A DNA stretch of 64,000 nt from Manduca sexta (lineage: Eukaryota; Arthropoda; Insecta; Lepidoptera; Sphingidae): assembly GCF_014839805.1 (NCBI RefSeq), contig NC_051139.1:744001-808000 (forward strand). Direction: 5' to 3'. Below are positions 34,170 to 48,500 of the stretch, in pieces. The translations under genes and the position numbers were made by a program. Within the stretch, counting starts at the first letter, position 1; every line of letters begins with the position of its first letter. Below the pieces are notes generated by a model, which saw only the letters and a program-made list of their open reading frames with translations, did not search any database and was not told the DNA's origin.

Positions 34170-37100
34170 CCCTCCGCTGCCTGGAACCGGTCTAGTGCTT
34201 GAAACGCATCTAATGGAACTCCTTATCTAGCCAGCCCTAGGCCAGCGCTTCTCAATTAATGAGACATGACAACATGTGTGATTACAAGCATGCATCATGC
34301 GCATCTGATAATTATTCTTTCCATTTATAAACGTAAGGCTTTTTCTTTAATTAAACGCGAACTTAAGTTTAATTTAAAATCAGACATTATTGATTTGAAA
34401 TCCGTCAGTGAATTTAAAGTGAGATATTCACTTAGAGATATTCGATGGTGTTGATGTAAAAATGTTAGTTATATTTACACAGTATTCTAATAATTATTTT
34501 TTAATTACTTATATATCAACCATGATCACTCATCAAAATTAATTCTATGAATTCAAAAACTATCTGTCATAGGCAGCACGTAAAGGTGAAATTGTCAGAG
34601 GTCAATTAATTTTTTTCCAACATCCTGCAGTGATGAAATCAGGTGTTTTCTTTATAAGGAAAGCCATTCATGCTCAGGTTTTTCTAGGATGGTAAAGCAA
34701 GTAACAATTAAAAATGAATATACAGGTAAGTGCTAAGCTCGAGTTACACCCTCGTCAGTCTGCCACTGTTTCTCAAATATCGTATGATGTGATATTTCAC
34801 CCCTACATCGTAATTATTTTATAATTTATTAGTTTATTCGCAGTATATTTGCCTTTTGGAAAATGAGGTACTTAGTTTTATTTCCAGATCAGAAATTCAA
34901 ATATGTGTGACCTGTTCTATTTGAAATTTGTGCTCGTTACAGTTACAATTTTGTAAAATATGTGCTATGGGTCTTAAGCTTAGTAAAGTGTACTACTGAT
35001 TGCATTTCTGGCGACTCTTTAGTGATAGAAAGCGTACGCTGATGTTTCTTACCCGACATCATAGCAAACAGTTCACCAGTAAACGTTTCATTAATGAGGA
35101 AAGTTTGAGAATAACTCCTGTCGACTGATTTATTATGGACGTTCGGGCTCATAATGAATTTCGCAGCGTTCCTTGTTAGGTGATGCGTCTGCGCATGTGT
35201 GTTAATGCTTTTTCTTTGTTTACTTTTGTTTATTGCCGAGTATTATTGCCAATATGGCCGGATGTCTTCTTTGTAATAGCCTATACGGTCTTAAGTTTTT
35301 CCCGCGTATGGGCTCGAATTGTTTTTGTTTGTTTTGTAAGTGTTATATCGGTGGGAAATGAAATATTTAAGTTTAACCCCTTTTACATAAGTTTTTAAAT
35401 TTTTATATTCACGTAAAATATTAATGAAATTAAACATAGGTTGAGGATGTTTCAATTTACAATTAATGATCTTATTTTTTTTTTATTGACTCATCCTCAT
35501 TATCCTCATGCTATTAAAAAGTTTTTAGAGCATTTTTTTTTAAATTATGTTTTGTATGTTTGTATAATATTAACATTGTAATATTATGTGTTACAATGTT
35601 AATATTATACAAACATATTTTATGTTTATTTTATTGAAACACAACGTGGTTGCATACGTCTTATTCATAACTATTATTAGTATGCTGGTTTTTTAACTAA
35701 TTTAATTGAAATGAAATGAAATGATGATTTATTTGAATCTGTAAAATGTTATACATTATTGATATATTCCTATTGTGCTTAAAGAAATTTTGGGTTAAAC
35801 CTTTTTATGAGTGTATACTGTATAATGAACTAAAGTAGTGCAGTTGAGATGCATTATAATATTACTACTTATGCAATGCTATAAAGTCCTTAGACATAGA
35901 GTCGCCTTGCTGGTTTAATAGGAGTTAGAGGTTAAGCAATAGAAAAAATCGTTTTTCACAACAAAAAAGAACTTGTCTTAGTTGTTCGGTATTAGGATTT
36001 ATAGCGGTGTGGTAGAAACCGGGATTATGGCACTTATTAAGTTTAGCAGATTGTGCACCCCCATCTACCTTTTTACGAAGAAAATGTGTAATCAATATGT
36101 GTATGATCTTTCTTGTATTTAATATTGACGATGAGTCCCTGCATCGCTGAGGCACACTATTTGAATAAACGCCAGATCGTGACTTCGATTTCCGTTTAGG
36201 CATGAAAATGATCGTGACATGTCATATTATGTGTGGTAGAGACCCGCTATATAGATTTTCTAATCATATGTATAAAAGTACGACTCCACCGAGTTGCTAC
36301 CCATTGATATGTATGGTTGCTACTACTGTTTGAATGAAAATCGAAGTCTACATCTGATGTTTGGTAGAGTCTAGACGGAGCTTTCAGCCTGTGTTGCAGT
36401 GTACGGAGCAGGCCACCGCTTAGCTAACGAAATCGCACTCAGTGTACCAACAATGAATGAGGTCTGCCCGCCCTGGTCGCGAGCATTTTACAATAATGTT
36501 TACGCTCAGTTTCAAGAGCGAAATGTCTATTGTCTACACATTCCCTGTTGTGCAATAGACATGGGCTTACTGCTGGCAGAAGGAAACCAAACATAGTATA
36601 TAACATAGTATAATAACAATAATTAATTTCTTAATTATTGGTGTCTATGTAAGGGCCGACATCGTCTACAAGCTATTAAAGCGGTACTCATCCGAGGCAC
36701 GTTGTTGATGGTTCAAAGCAGCTCTAGTGCCCCTACCCCGGTACCATAGTCGCCTCGTCCAGTTATTGACGACGCTTGAGAGCCTGTGTGAATCCGAAAC
36801 TATGCTATTATGTACGCAGTTAATTACAAGTGACGATGTGCATTTATGGCAGCATACAATTATCGAGTCCACATACAAATATCGAGGAATGTTCCCACCA
36901 CAAATGGTGGAACAAAAAGAGCTGATGCATCTGCCCGGTTACCGGTTCTGGAGCTGTCCTTTTATTTCTATGTATCTATTTTTGCCCGACTGGACTGTAC
37001 GGGGCCTGTGGTAGTCTAGCGGGTTTTATTCATACATATCTTTAATTATAGGTATGTTATGTGTTGAGGCAGCTGGCCTAATTTTAATGAGTATATCAAT

Positions 37101-38499
37101 ATGTCTCGGTAATTATAATTTTAATAGTCTATATAGATTATTTTAATAGCGACTGATAAGTGGTACATTTACATAAATGTATATAGATTTTACTGATGTC
37201 TAAGAGAGTTAAAATTAGAAAATATATAATGTTTTAATGATCTGTTGCAATTGACATATGGGTTTAATTGCGTTATATTTAGCCTTTAATTACATTGTAG
37301 CTTGTAATGCCATCGCCAGAAACCCCGTTATCAATAAACATTGTACAAAATAATTATTTTAACTACTCACTGCCTTATCACATGTCAAATACCTAATTTG
37401 AGAGACGTGCTTAGATCAATAATTAAAGTCAGTTTATGTATCAGGATGGCCGAATAGTAACAGGAGCAACTGATGCTAAGTCTGTCCATGAACACACAAC
37501 TTTTGACAAAATCGAAAGGTTTAAAAAAAAGCAACCGAATCAAATTGAGTTACAACTACACATTGGCGACAAGGTATTATTATAAAAAACGTGCGCACTC
37601 GAGAGCTGAAATTTATGTCCAACCTAACGAAATCCTCGCCAGTAATGATAAGCTCAGCGACGTATGTAGATACTGTATTATTTGCATCTTACTTACCCCT
37701 TTGGAAATAAAGGTGTTGGGTTAATTGTGAATGACTAGAATACTGCCATCGTGGTGCAAACCAAACTTAATCGATACATTTAACGTGTTTTTTACAAGGA
37801 CTCACCTGCCGCTCGCGCTGGTCAGCCGGTAATGACTGATAACTACCATGCGGCTTCTAATACACTTAATGAGATTAGCTTTGTAAATCCTGGCTGTACA
37901 ATCTTTACTTTAGCCTCTGTTTCAATTATAAATCTCGACAGTATTGTTCAAGACTATACAAAGAAAATGTGTTTTATTGTATAATTTTGCATAGTAATAT
38001 TGGGGAAAGTCTTCCTCTAAATGTTATGATCCCGTGCTGTAGTGAGTTTATATTTTATTATCTAGTTCGTCTACCTCCATGTCAGCTTGTCGTAACTCGT
38101 ACTAGCCGTGTAAGGGTTCCACAGAATGAGAGTCTACGACGAGTACGAGACCAACATGATCAACACAACTACAATTTGGGGAGATATTAACATGGCTGTA
38201 CTCTGTAGAGCGTGCCAAATAATTATACATACCCTCGAAAAACATTACCATCCTTTAGCAGTCGGATAAAAATAACATTATTTCTTCATATTGTGACATT
38301 TCTGACAGAAAAAGATTTTAGTTATTTTTTTAATACTAAGGTCTTAACCTCTACATAAACAAAAACATTTATTCTAAACTTTATTAAGCTTTGACAGTCG
38401 AAATGATGTCTCAAACAATTTGTATCAGTAAAACAGGTAAATAAGGCGATTTCGTAATTTGAAGTATTCTTTTATTGCTTTGAATAACGAGACGATCTT
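34170..38499. other. Intergenic region between lipocalin 2 and ken, first part
   Basis: AT-rich non-coding DNA with a perfect long inverted repeat at 35555-35617 and a short (GAAAT)n run at about 35705-35722. No open frame here shows a recognisable domain; the longest (36727-37014, plus) is probably chance. Confidence 0.5.
35555..35617. repeat. Perfect inverted repeat: 27-bp arms, 9-nt loop
   Basis: Left arm 35555-35581 (begins TATGTTTGTATAATATTAAC) is the exact reverse complement of 35591-35617. The loop is TATTATGTG. It could be a hairpin transposon remnant, a cruciform-forming site or the stem of a small-RNA precursor. Confidence 0.9.
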
Positions 38500-38645
38500 G
38501 CCGCTCACCTGATGGTAAGCGATATGACCGCCCATAAACAGTAGAAACACCATCCAACACCTTGAATTACAAAGTATTACTGCGCTTGCCATCCTGAGAC
38601 ATGAGATGTTAGTCTTATTATGATCAGTGGCACTGGCTACAGTGT
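38500..38645 (+). repeat. Probable lepidopteran SINE/LINE-type repeat
   Basis: Contains 'ctcacctgatggtaagcgat' and 'gaccgcccataaacag', phrases I recall from a very common lepidopteran interspersed repeat. The ends are not defined. Confidence 0.55.
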
Positions 38646-41600
38646 TCTTTAAACTGGAACACAATAGTGACTACACACTGCTAATTGGCGGCAAAAATAG
38701 ATATTGCGGTGGTACCTACCCAGGCGGACTTCCACGTATGAGAAACCTATCACCAGGATGTGGAAGTACGAAAGTTATATCGAAATGATTAGCAGAGATA
38801 GAGAATAAGTTAGTAGTAAATTAGTATTGTTAACAACATATGATGTAGTTATCAACAAGTTTCTGTTGCTAGGCGCGGTGTGCAGGAAGTACAGCGAAGC
38901 TTGTTCGCGTCAATATTATTTATCGTCGCGGTGGGTCGGTGGCTCGGTTCCGTCACCTGTCACCTGTCACTCTGACGGGACCTGTCGATCGCTTACATTC
39001 CTCGCAGTGGTTTTTATACAATACAGTTTTTATAGGATATTTAGCAAGCAATTTAGATTATAAAGTACGCAACGGTATAAATATTAGGTATTAAGAGATT
39101 AGATCGCATGGGTCTAGTGGCAGTGTACTTTGTCTGTTAGGTTTTGCATTTGATTAAGGTCGGACAATATTTTGTGTAAGTTTTTCGACTCGTACATTTT
39201 TAAATATTAGGATAAACGTAAGTTCGGCGCGATGAAGGTATACTAGTTGTAGGTAACTCTGTCTATCTGTCCGCCGACTAATATTTGATGTGTCGGCAGC
39301 CCCGGATCTAGGGAGGCGGCAAGCCAAGGCCCGTGACCCGGGCGGCAAATTCACATTTGGCAGACACAACTCATCATTAACGCAACCTTGACTACTGAGG
39401 CATTCAGTACATTAAACACATACATTATTTCCCGCGGGAAGCGAAATGATGGTGATGATGATGACAAAGGTAAAAATATAGGTGGTTGCGAGCGGCATTA
39501 TCCAGATTTTGCCCCGCCTACAAAAAAATCAAGATCCGGGACTGTGTGTTGGTGTGATGTAGAATGCCCTGCATTATCGGTCATCGTTGGTGTGGAGTCG
39601 ATAATGTTGTGAACAGATTTTATACTTACGCCATCAGACGTCCAATGCTAGAATTTCGAAGTCAGTGAGATATCAGTCGTATTTCACTAGATGGTAGGAC
39701 AGTCGTATGGCAATTACGTCGAGTCAACTAACCTAACGATGTTTTGTATTTTCGGCCACTACCGCAATGTGCAAGCATCTTTAGGTTCTGGTTGAAACTA
39801 CCAACCAAATATATGAAGGGAATAATTGAAGAGCTTTGCTCTTCGAGGCTCTGGCTCGACTCACTGCTATGTATGGGAAATCACATTGCTTTCATTAGGC
39901 GAAAGACTTATTAGTTTTAATGTCTGATTAAGTATTATTAAGTAGGAAATTGTTTATTTGATATTACACTTGCAGCGGTCCGACCCTTCACGGCTCTACC
40001 GAAAGCTGGTTGTAGGGAGAGTCAAGAAATAAACAAGTGGTGTGTGTGTAACTAAAATATTTTCGTTATTTAATTTACTACGAATAAGAACACATTTTTA
40101 CAGAATGTTAATGTTTCTAAACAATATCTACAAAATTGTACACTATGTGAAAACTTAAAATACTTTTTTTTATTACAATAAAACAGAGACAATGTTTTCA
40201 ACAGAATTAAGTTAGCTGTATTACCATCGTTATCTTACTTACTAATTATTTACATTTTTTTTACGTCATGTAATGAATAATTACGTAATGGATTTGTTGT
40301 TCCTTGGACATCGCTTATTTTTCTGTATTGCTATTATGGCATACTTCTGGCTATGCAGTCATGCGCAGAAACACGCGAGTGACGCCGCATCGTCAGTGTC
40401 CTACGCGGACGCTAGTGCTACGGGGTTACCACGAAGTGTCGAAAGTTAGGATCGAAAGTCGATGAACAAAAATGTATGCCTTGAACAGTATCAACTCATT
40501 AGATAAGTTTAGAAAAAAAAAATACAAAATTAATATTTGTACCGTGGTATACACATACAAGTTTAAAACTCGTTTTTACGTTTATAATTGAAGATAAAAA
40601 CATTGTAATCAATTGTACAATATAGCTGTTGTTTATGTTTCCGCCTATTGTACAAACATTGATCCAAATACAATCCAAAGATGTCCAAGGAACCGTAACA
40701 TTAAACATACTTTGCATTGATAATTTGTTACATTTGAAGGCAGTCCCGACCAACGCCGATATATCACAACGACCTTATAACTACAATTGAAACAATTCTA
40801 ACAGTTTGTTCTATAAACGTAACGCGTAAGTCAGGCAGGCTACGTACTGTGTGGACGATTGTATTGTCATGCATCGTTGGCTTAACTCTAATTATATACA
40901 CGAATAAAAAACCGAAAACATTGGAAAACGCAATGGAAGACGGCGTTCTCAAAATATTTCCTTTTACATTAAAACAGATAATTATCACATAGAAATCTAA
41001 CGATACCCCGAAATCACAATCCTTAAAATTACTTGTTCCCCAATTATATTACGTCAATACGCGACGACAAACAAAACACGAGAAATACAAACAAAATCAG
41101 GTATAACGTAGGTAACGATCGAAACAGAATAATTAAAGCAAATTGACAATTTCTTCGTTTAAGACTACGTTTTGAACAACTCGTTGGTAACTTTAGTTTA
41201 TTTTGTAGTTCACAAACGCGTGGAATCGCATTGAAAAGGTATCCACGATACACGCCAAACATACTGATTGCATGTGGAAAAGCGAAAACGTGAAGCGCTC
41301 GGCGCGCCCCGTGCCACCCAATGAGTATTATGGAAATGTTTGTTCAAATAGTATCGGACGCTTCCTCCATACACTATGTACAAAACCTTTTGGAATGGAA
41401 CTGACGGCACTATCTATCAACCGTGTTTGTTTAAATAGAAGCCTAAGGAAATTATAATAGACATCCAGCACTCGCAGTACATTGTACAATAGATTTAATA
41501 TAACTGGCCACAAACATGTGTTCGATAAAAAGCGACTTTGAAACATTTCAAAGATTTGAAATAAAGCTAAAATAATAATTGGTAAAAATATACGTTTGAA

Positions 41601-42774
41601 AGTAACGCCTGAGAAGCTCTTAATACTCTAAAGTAGTAAATTAATCCAAAAAATAAGAAGATATTCAAGCTTCATACAAGAGTCCCTAGCGGAATAACCG
41701 AATACATTTACGGAGAAATTCGAAGTTAGTAACTAAGTAAGAGGCGAGATTAAATTGGTACCTACATACGTTAAGTTTAACAAATCAAAAATCATTTCAG
41801 GTCCCTTTAATTTCTCTTAATTGTATACACCAAACATCTTCGACGCTTTACAAATCTTTGGTGCTCATCGACATTGCATACTGATCGGCACTCGCGTGGC
41901 ACTCGCGTGTGGTATCCCGGTAGGAGAGGCGCACGGTACCTGCACGGTACACGGTTATTACATAATATTAATACGAACACATTTGTTTTTCTACTTTAGA
42001 AGTTACATAAATTGATAAAACCTAATATTGAGATTGTAGAATGTCGTTAAAAAGCTGCGAAATATGAAGTCAGACCACAAATTGGAACGAACCGGAATAT
42101 GAAAACTTTAGTATACGCGAGAAAGCAGTAGTAGAGTACAATAATTTGAAGCACCAAATATTTTGTAAACTATTTTTTGGCGTGTTAATGGGCAATAGTT
42201 TTAATAAACGTTCCATATTAATCCTAGTTCCAACTCTGACTAGACCGATAGGCCGCGTGTTGCTGCGCGAACGTACAGGGCCTGATGGCCGTGACCCGAA
42301 CAAACGCCACTTAGCTTCATCAAGATACTGATTTAAATTAGGAGGTAGTTGATGTGACGTTTCTACGTCGGGTGCTCACACACTTCGCAACTTTCCGCTG
42401 ACAATATAATCTATTTTCTATTCTTAAGGAATTAATGTGTCGGTGGCTTTTACAATAATATTTACCCTAATGAAATACATCTTTCAAATAAATACTATGT
42501 TGGAAGATTGGTCCCGGATTATAATTTTTAAACAAATTATAACAATTTGGACCCTTTCGGCAAACGTGTGATTTTAAATTAGTCATAAACGTCACATCCG
42601 CGACGGTCCGCCGCGAATGCGCACTCCCGGCGACGCTCGGCGACACCGCACCATCTACAACTAAGCGCTTAACATATGCTTCTTAAACACATATCACAAT
42701 AGCACTCTCGGAGCGAGAGGAAAATTATTTCAAAGTCCATGGGAACGCGCGCGGCCGCGTCACGTGGCCTGGCG
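38646..42774. other. Region downstream of ken, includes its 3' UTR
   Basis: AT-rich with no recognised gene. A minus-strand AATAAA at 41202-41197 is a candidate polyadenylation signal for ken, giving a 3' UTR of about 1.6 kb; others may exist further down. GC-richer patches lie near 40380-40450 and 42590-42650. Confidence 0.4.
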
Positions 42775-45567
42775 TCATTCGTGCAGGTTTTTACTGAGGA
42801 GCAGACTGTTGTGCGGCCCCGACAGGTGCCGGATCAACTCCGGCAACGCCTCAAACGTCAGTTGGCAGAAGCAGCAATTGAACCGGCCGGGCGTGTTGGT
42901 GCGCCCGTCGTTCTCGCTCGATGATATTACATTACGATGCACTGAGCACAAATGCTTCAACAGGTGAGCTTTCTGCTTGAACATGGCGACGCAGAGTCGA
43001 CACGCGAAAGGCTTTTCGCCAGTGTGGACCCGGAGATGTGTCTTGAGATTCCATGACATGCCGAACTGTTTCCCGCAGTATTCGCAGCGGTACTCACGCA
43101 CGGGAGCTTGCTTGCTCGATCCTTGGTCGTGTTCCGTTGAGGGTGTATCATCGCCTCCCATTTGCGGTTGGCACAGCCAAGGTCCCCATGATCCTGCGCT
43201 CGGCGGTCGGTACTTGAGAGCGTCTTCATGGGCGGTCGTCGGGGGAGTCACGCTTCGTTCAGGGAGGTAGGGCGGTGCCGACGCACTGAGAGTATGCAGT
43301 GCGCCAAGTCGACTCGCTGCGACGGCAGCCGCAGTTGCCGGACCCTGGGGATACCGCAGGTGCGCCATTTCTTCTAAATAACTCGGGGGGAATGATACAA
43401 ATGGGGGGTTTTGTGAAGGTGAATTATGAAATCCGGGTCTCCTTTTCCTATGCGGCGTGACGACGTAATTTTCTGGCGATGTTTGTACCAGTGACATTAG
43501 ATCTTGGTCGGGCGGTTTGAGATGGGCATAATCTTCTAACTTTACAGTCCGTAAATCGAGTTCTGGTGGTTCTAGATAATGTGATTTTCGTTTTGCTCTT
43601 TCAATACCCCGTCCTAACCGATCACTTAGCAATTGTCTTCTGTAAACTGTCCCCTGTGGCTGGTCATCTTGGCTTGACGACGTTGATCTTCTGCTCGATA
43701 TGTTCTGAAAAAGTAATTCATAATACTTTAAATATAATAAAATTGAATTGTTAGTTTACAATGTTATTATAATTGAGAGCTTGATATATTTACCTTTGCG
43801 GTAACTGTTTCCACGTCCACGTCTTGCGAGTCGTCGTGTTCGCTGCCGGTGTTCTCTGAGTTCCTGGCCAACGACAGATTCACCGGGTTGGACGAGCTCC
43901 GCCGTCGAGCTGTCAATCTACCGCATTCTTTATCTCTGTTGTCTGCGTCCTCTTCTTCCCTTTCATCATTACTACTTGTAGACATGTTTTCCTTCTTTAC
44001 GCTGAGCGATTCAGATTCTCCTCGGTCCTTGTCCTTGCTGTATCCCGCGCCTGGTGTCACTCGCTCGCTCTCCGAATGTGAAGATCCTGAAGGTGCATCG
44101 TGTTTACTGCTTTCGTTGCTATTGATGTCTGTTTTAAGATTTTTTGCTTTCCTTTCGCAAGATCTGTTCCGTTCCTCAGCTTGTTGCCGTTCTTTTGTAG
44201 ACTTCCATACATCTGATTTTATCTCTAGAAGTTCAAATAGTTCTTGCATATCATCTATTTCGCCGGACTGAAATCGAAAAATTTTATTATTATTAACAGC
44301 TCGTATAATTTAGTTAAGTTCCGCTTGCAAGACCTTCTATGTTATGAGTAAAACAAGCTCTCGTTAGCGAGCGTGTAAATTAATTTTTGATTGATGTTTG
44401 TCGTATGTAATAAATAAACATAAGGAAAACTAATTACCTCTATGTAGGCTTGGCCGCTGTACAGAAACACGAGTAGATGCCTCATGAGAGTGCTGTTAAT
44501 GCCGGACATGTGAATCGTGACTGGATTCTCGACTGACGGAGTGTCATCGAGTATTTTTCTGTAAGCAGAAAAACTAAGGGTTAATTTAATTGCCAGCTAT
44601 ACGTCAGTGTTATGACGCAAATGTTAAATTACATACGTTATTTTGTAAGTTATTTATGTTTTTAAAGCCATGAATACATTTAAATTGAAGAATATAAAAA
44701 AATATTCTAAATAAAGCATGCATAAAAACTTCGCATTATCTCTATTCACACGAAATTGACGCATTTCATATGCATCTAGTACATTAACGTCACTAAATTG
44801 TATATTTACAAAATATAGACAAAAGACTATTATAAAATTTTATGTACCTATTAGAAACGCTGACGTCCATAGCTGCGTCCACAATCAAAACAATCAGTAT
44901 TACAATAAAAAAATCCCCATTTTTAACCCCTAAAGGGCTTGATAGTTTCGCCGTATTAATTGGCGTTCATTAAGTGACAGGCGATGAAACCATCACTATA
45001 GATATATCCATATTCAACAAAACAAAATTACCTATACATAATTCAATAAACTCACAGCTCATTGTGCGACCAGGGCTACACCGAGAACTGAGCCGTATAA
45101 GAATTCTAAACTGTATGCAGTCCATGCGATACACAATAGAAAATCTAAGGAATCGCTTTCGGGTTCAGTATTATTAAAAGACATAGGGTCAGACATAGTG
45201 TTTATCCCAAGAAAACCCATACTTCCAACTATACTTTATATTATAAATGTGAAAATAACTCCGTCTGTCTGCATGTATGTTACGCTTTCACACCTGAATC
45301 ATGAATTCGGTATGCAGATAGCTGAGAGGGACATAGGCAAGTTTTTATACCGGAAAATATCTTCATACGGGCGGAATCAGTGAACAAATACCTGATGAGC
45401 GGGCTGGCGGCCGCCATGACGATCCTGTGCGCGGCGAGCGGCACGGCGTCGTCGCAGACCAGCACCAGGTCGGAGTAGCGCGCGCCGCGCCACGCCGCGC
45501 CCACCTCGTTCAGGATGCAGGCGTGGTGCTTGCCGTACGTCAGCGTCAGCAGCCCTTCGCCCATCAT
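42775..45567 (-). CDS. ken: Ken (ken and barbie): BTB/POZ plus three C2H2 zinc-finger transcriptional repressor, 566 aa
   Basis: Nuclear DNA-binding repressor; in Drosophila Ken acts in genital development and represses a subset of JAK/STAT targets. Coding exons on the minus strand: 45567-45392, 44558-44438, 44267-43794, 43704-42775 (TGA); 1701 nt, all in frame. The BTB/POZ domain covers about residues 5-110 ([20 protein letters not shown]..., [13 protein letters not shown]). A Ser/Glu-rich linker contains PVNLSL at 227-232, a CtBP-binding-like motif. The family-diagnostic [19 protein letters not shown] segment lies at about 333-351. C2H2 fingers at 462-484, 490-513 and 532-555 are joined by TGEKPF; the third has C-x2-C and H-x4-H. 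The protein ends LLSKNLHE. The start is the first of two adjacent ATGs in an exon beginning at 45574 after a tttccag acceptor, so at least one upstream exon is expected. BTB-ZF family is certain; the Ken assignment rests on the conserved motif and finger set. Confidence 0.92.
45215..45385 (+). repeat. Interspersed repeat relic next to the ken BTB exon
   Basis: Starts 'actttatattataaatgtga', includes 'ccgtctgtctgcatgtatgt' and 'acgctttcacacctgaat', and ends 'catacgggcggaatcag'. The layout is that of a common lepidopteran element with a GC-rich 3' end. Its end is within about 10 bp of the 5' splice site of the ken exon (exon end 45392). Confidence 0.55.
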
Positions 45568-48500
45568 TCCAGCACTGGAAACAAATAGGAAGAATATTCT
45601 TATACAAGATACAAGTGTCGCTGAACATAAAAAACAACTATTTCCACAGTAACCATAGTGCGCTAATACGTTTCTTTGATTTTTAACCATTTAAGGACAG
45701 AAACGAATTAGCATATTAAAATCCGTCTTTAAAATAGTACAAATGAAATCAGTAAGTATATAAATGCATTTGTAACGCTGAATACGATTTGAATATTAAC
45801 TCTCCGAAAATTAAATACAAATCATCTTTTAATTACTCGGTAAATACGTCATAATGTAGTAATTGCTTCCTAAATAATGTCTATATTTAGTTTACCCTTG
45901 CTCATTCCGTTCAGTGCGCTTCCACGGAAACAAAACAATGCAAAAATAATTCATATCAACGTAACCTTGTTAATAAATTCTATTTTATGATATTTATATT
46001 GAAATACAAAGACTGAATACAAAATTAACATTTTAGAACAACAATGTTACGTCTTAGCTTACTGGTGCATTTTGATTGAGTTTTACGGACTATAAAATCT
46101 CCTCTAACCCCAATTATTCTGTAACAATAACGCATCTTGATTGAGGTGCTATAACACTGTAAAAGCGGTGGTTATATACCATTAGGTGTTGTGTTTGTCA
46201 TGCACCTCCCATCGAAAACGAACGATTTTATTGTGAATTTATTCTCTTGGAATTAATTTTCATTACAACCATGTCAATATGTATTTTTCATTTCTATATT
46301 ATTATAGTTTATGAAGACGTTATAAAGTTAATTAGTGCGGGTTATATTAAACCGAACGCAAACGTTTACGTATTTGTAATTACAGAGTTAAATCGTGTAT
46401 CAATGATTCATATTTGTACCTGTAAATGGTTTAATGTAACAAGCAGGCCTGTAACAGCAATTATAATAACGTTGTTTCTCTCAATAATGTTACTAATTGT
46501 GATTACAATTATAGTTTCGTGCATCACAAGTGAAATCAAAACAGAGGCCCGTCGTAATGTTCTCGGTTCATTTATTCTACTGAAAACCGACTGTGTAAGG
46601 AAGACAAGGTTGCGCCCAGCCGACTGTTACGGCAACAAACGATTCAATAACAGCCCAGTAATAGAATCCGACTGATCATTGGATAATAAATACGGTGGCG
46701 TAGTCCTGACCCCATTACACAAGTCTTGTATCAGGAACGAGGATTCCCGGCAGTACCCAGAAACGAAATAGTGCATGTCTCATGTCTGTATTTTTCATAA
46801 CGTTTGTGTCAAACATCTTACATCACTGCTAATAAGAAGCATTTCACGAAACTTTCGGAAATCGTATACATTGTTAATCCAATTTGGAATAAAAAGTTAA
46901 CGAATGTTTTTAACGTTAAACAATGATTTGAAAGAATCAAGATTACAGCGCATATTAATCTAAAAAGTTTCTTAATCTAAAAAGGTAATAGAACCTAATA
47001 GCAGGTGATAGAAAGCCTGCAGCAAACCTTGGCCCGATAATCGTAATGATTGCTGCAATGGAAGCTATATCGTTTAAAAGACGATCAGCAGGCGCTTCTT
47101 TGCATTGTTTGGCAAGAGTGGGGTCACAGGCGATGGTACTGTTCATTGTTGTCGGTGACGGTTGTTCTATTGTTGTGTCGTATCGCTTAGAACACATTTA
47201 ATTGCCCTGCTACATAAAAGTGCAATGCGAGACCGCCAGTACTAATACTGACTAATGTTGCCAAAACGGTTATTTGGCAATATTCATTATTTTTCATTAT
47301 TAGGACACAGAAACAATAAGGTAGATAGAAATTGGAAATAGTATAAGGCATTAGCAGTGAACTATCTTCAGACGCATGCATTAAAATTAAATTAAACAAT
47401 TACAATTAAAATACAATTAGTTACAAACAAAGCAGAATAATATCAATAAACACGTGAAAGGAAAAAACCTAAATAGATTAGTTATTAGGTACTTGAGGAT
47501 TGTGATAAGAGAATATCCATGGACATGCAAACATCTAGAGAAATTGAGCGTTGTTTAGTTCGGAGGAATGGGAACAAGGCAAATACAATTTAATGGACCT
47601 CCGAAATATAGCCTCAGATCAAAACGGCAATTCCCACCAACAGCATTGCACCTGGCAACACCGAGCAACCATTACCGGGCCGCAGTTCGCACGCAAGACG
47701 ATTCTAATCGCATTCGGTCACGGTTTTGCAATTGAGATTTCAATTGTTTAAAATTTTTGGACTCATGAGAATTCATTATTTTGTAAAAAAAATTAAATAT
47801 GTTTCTTTATGTGTCTATTTTTGGAGTTTCATGGTCGATAAAAGAATCGTAGAATGGAATTAGCGGTCATATAATTAAGTGCTTACTGGCGTGCAGAGCT
47901 ATATAGCTCTGTATATAATAAAGCTTAGTTTTTGTTCACAGACTGACATTTCCTTGAGTACGGGAATATATTAAAATAGAATCAAATTGCTTGCTTCCTT
48001 ACGTATTCGCATAGATTAACTATAATTATAATAATAATCAGTTATTGGGGACTGCTCGTTTTGTTATCGTTGTGCTTCTGATTTATATTTTCTAATAGAG
48101 CAAACAAATTGATCCGTAAAATGAACCTATCCACTATTCCACACGTATGAAGATCAGGAAATAAGATTGTACCGGCCTCCCCGGAGTAGAGGCGTGAGCT
48201 TATAAAAAAAAATGATAATTCATTAGTCATGTATGTCACATGTCATGTGTCATTGAACATACTTAGACTTATGATAGGTCAAGATATATAATACAATAAA
48301 ACGGATATTTACAGATATTAAGTGCTAGAGGTGAAATTAAAAAAAGCAAAATATATAACATATAATATACGTTCCAGTAGATGTACATATAAAGAAAATC
48401 ATAACAAAACGGGTGTACTCCTCTTGGCGATGAATGTGGGCTGATTCTGTTTTAATGAAACTAATTGGAGGTCACCTCATTAATTACGCGGGTACTGGTC

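Noticed and set aside
36727..37014. 95-codon plus-strand frame
   Set aside because: No domain, no splice partners and no conserved motif; likely chance.
43849..44271. 140-codon plus-strand frame
   Set aside because: Antisense of the Ser/Glu-rich ken exon; Ser/Leu-rich translation is the expected mirror.
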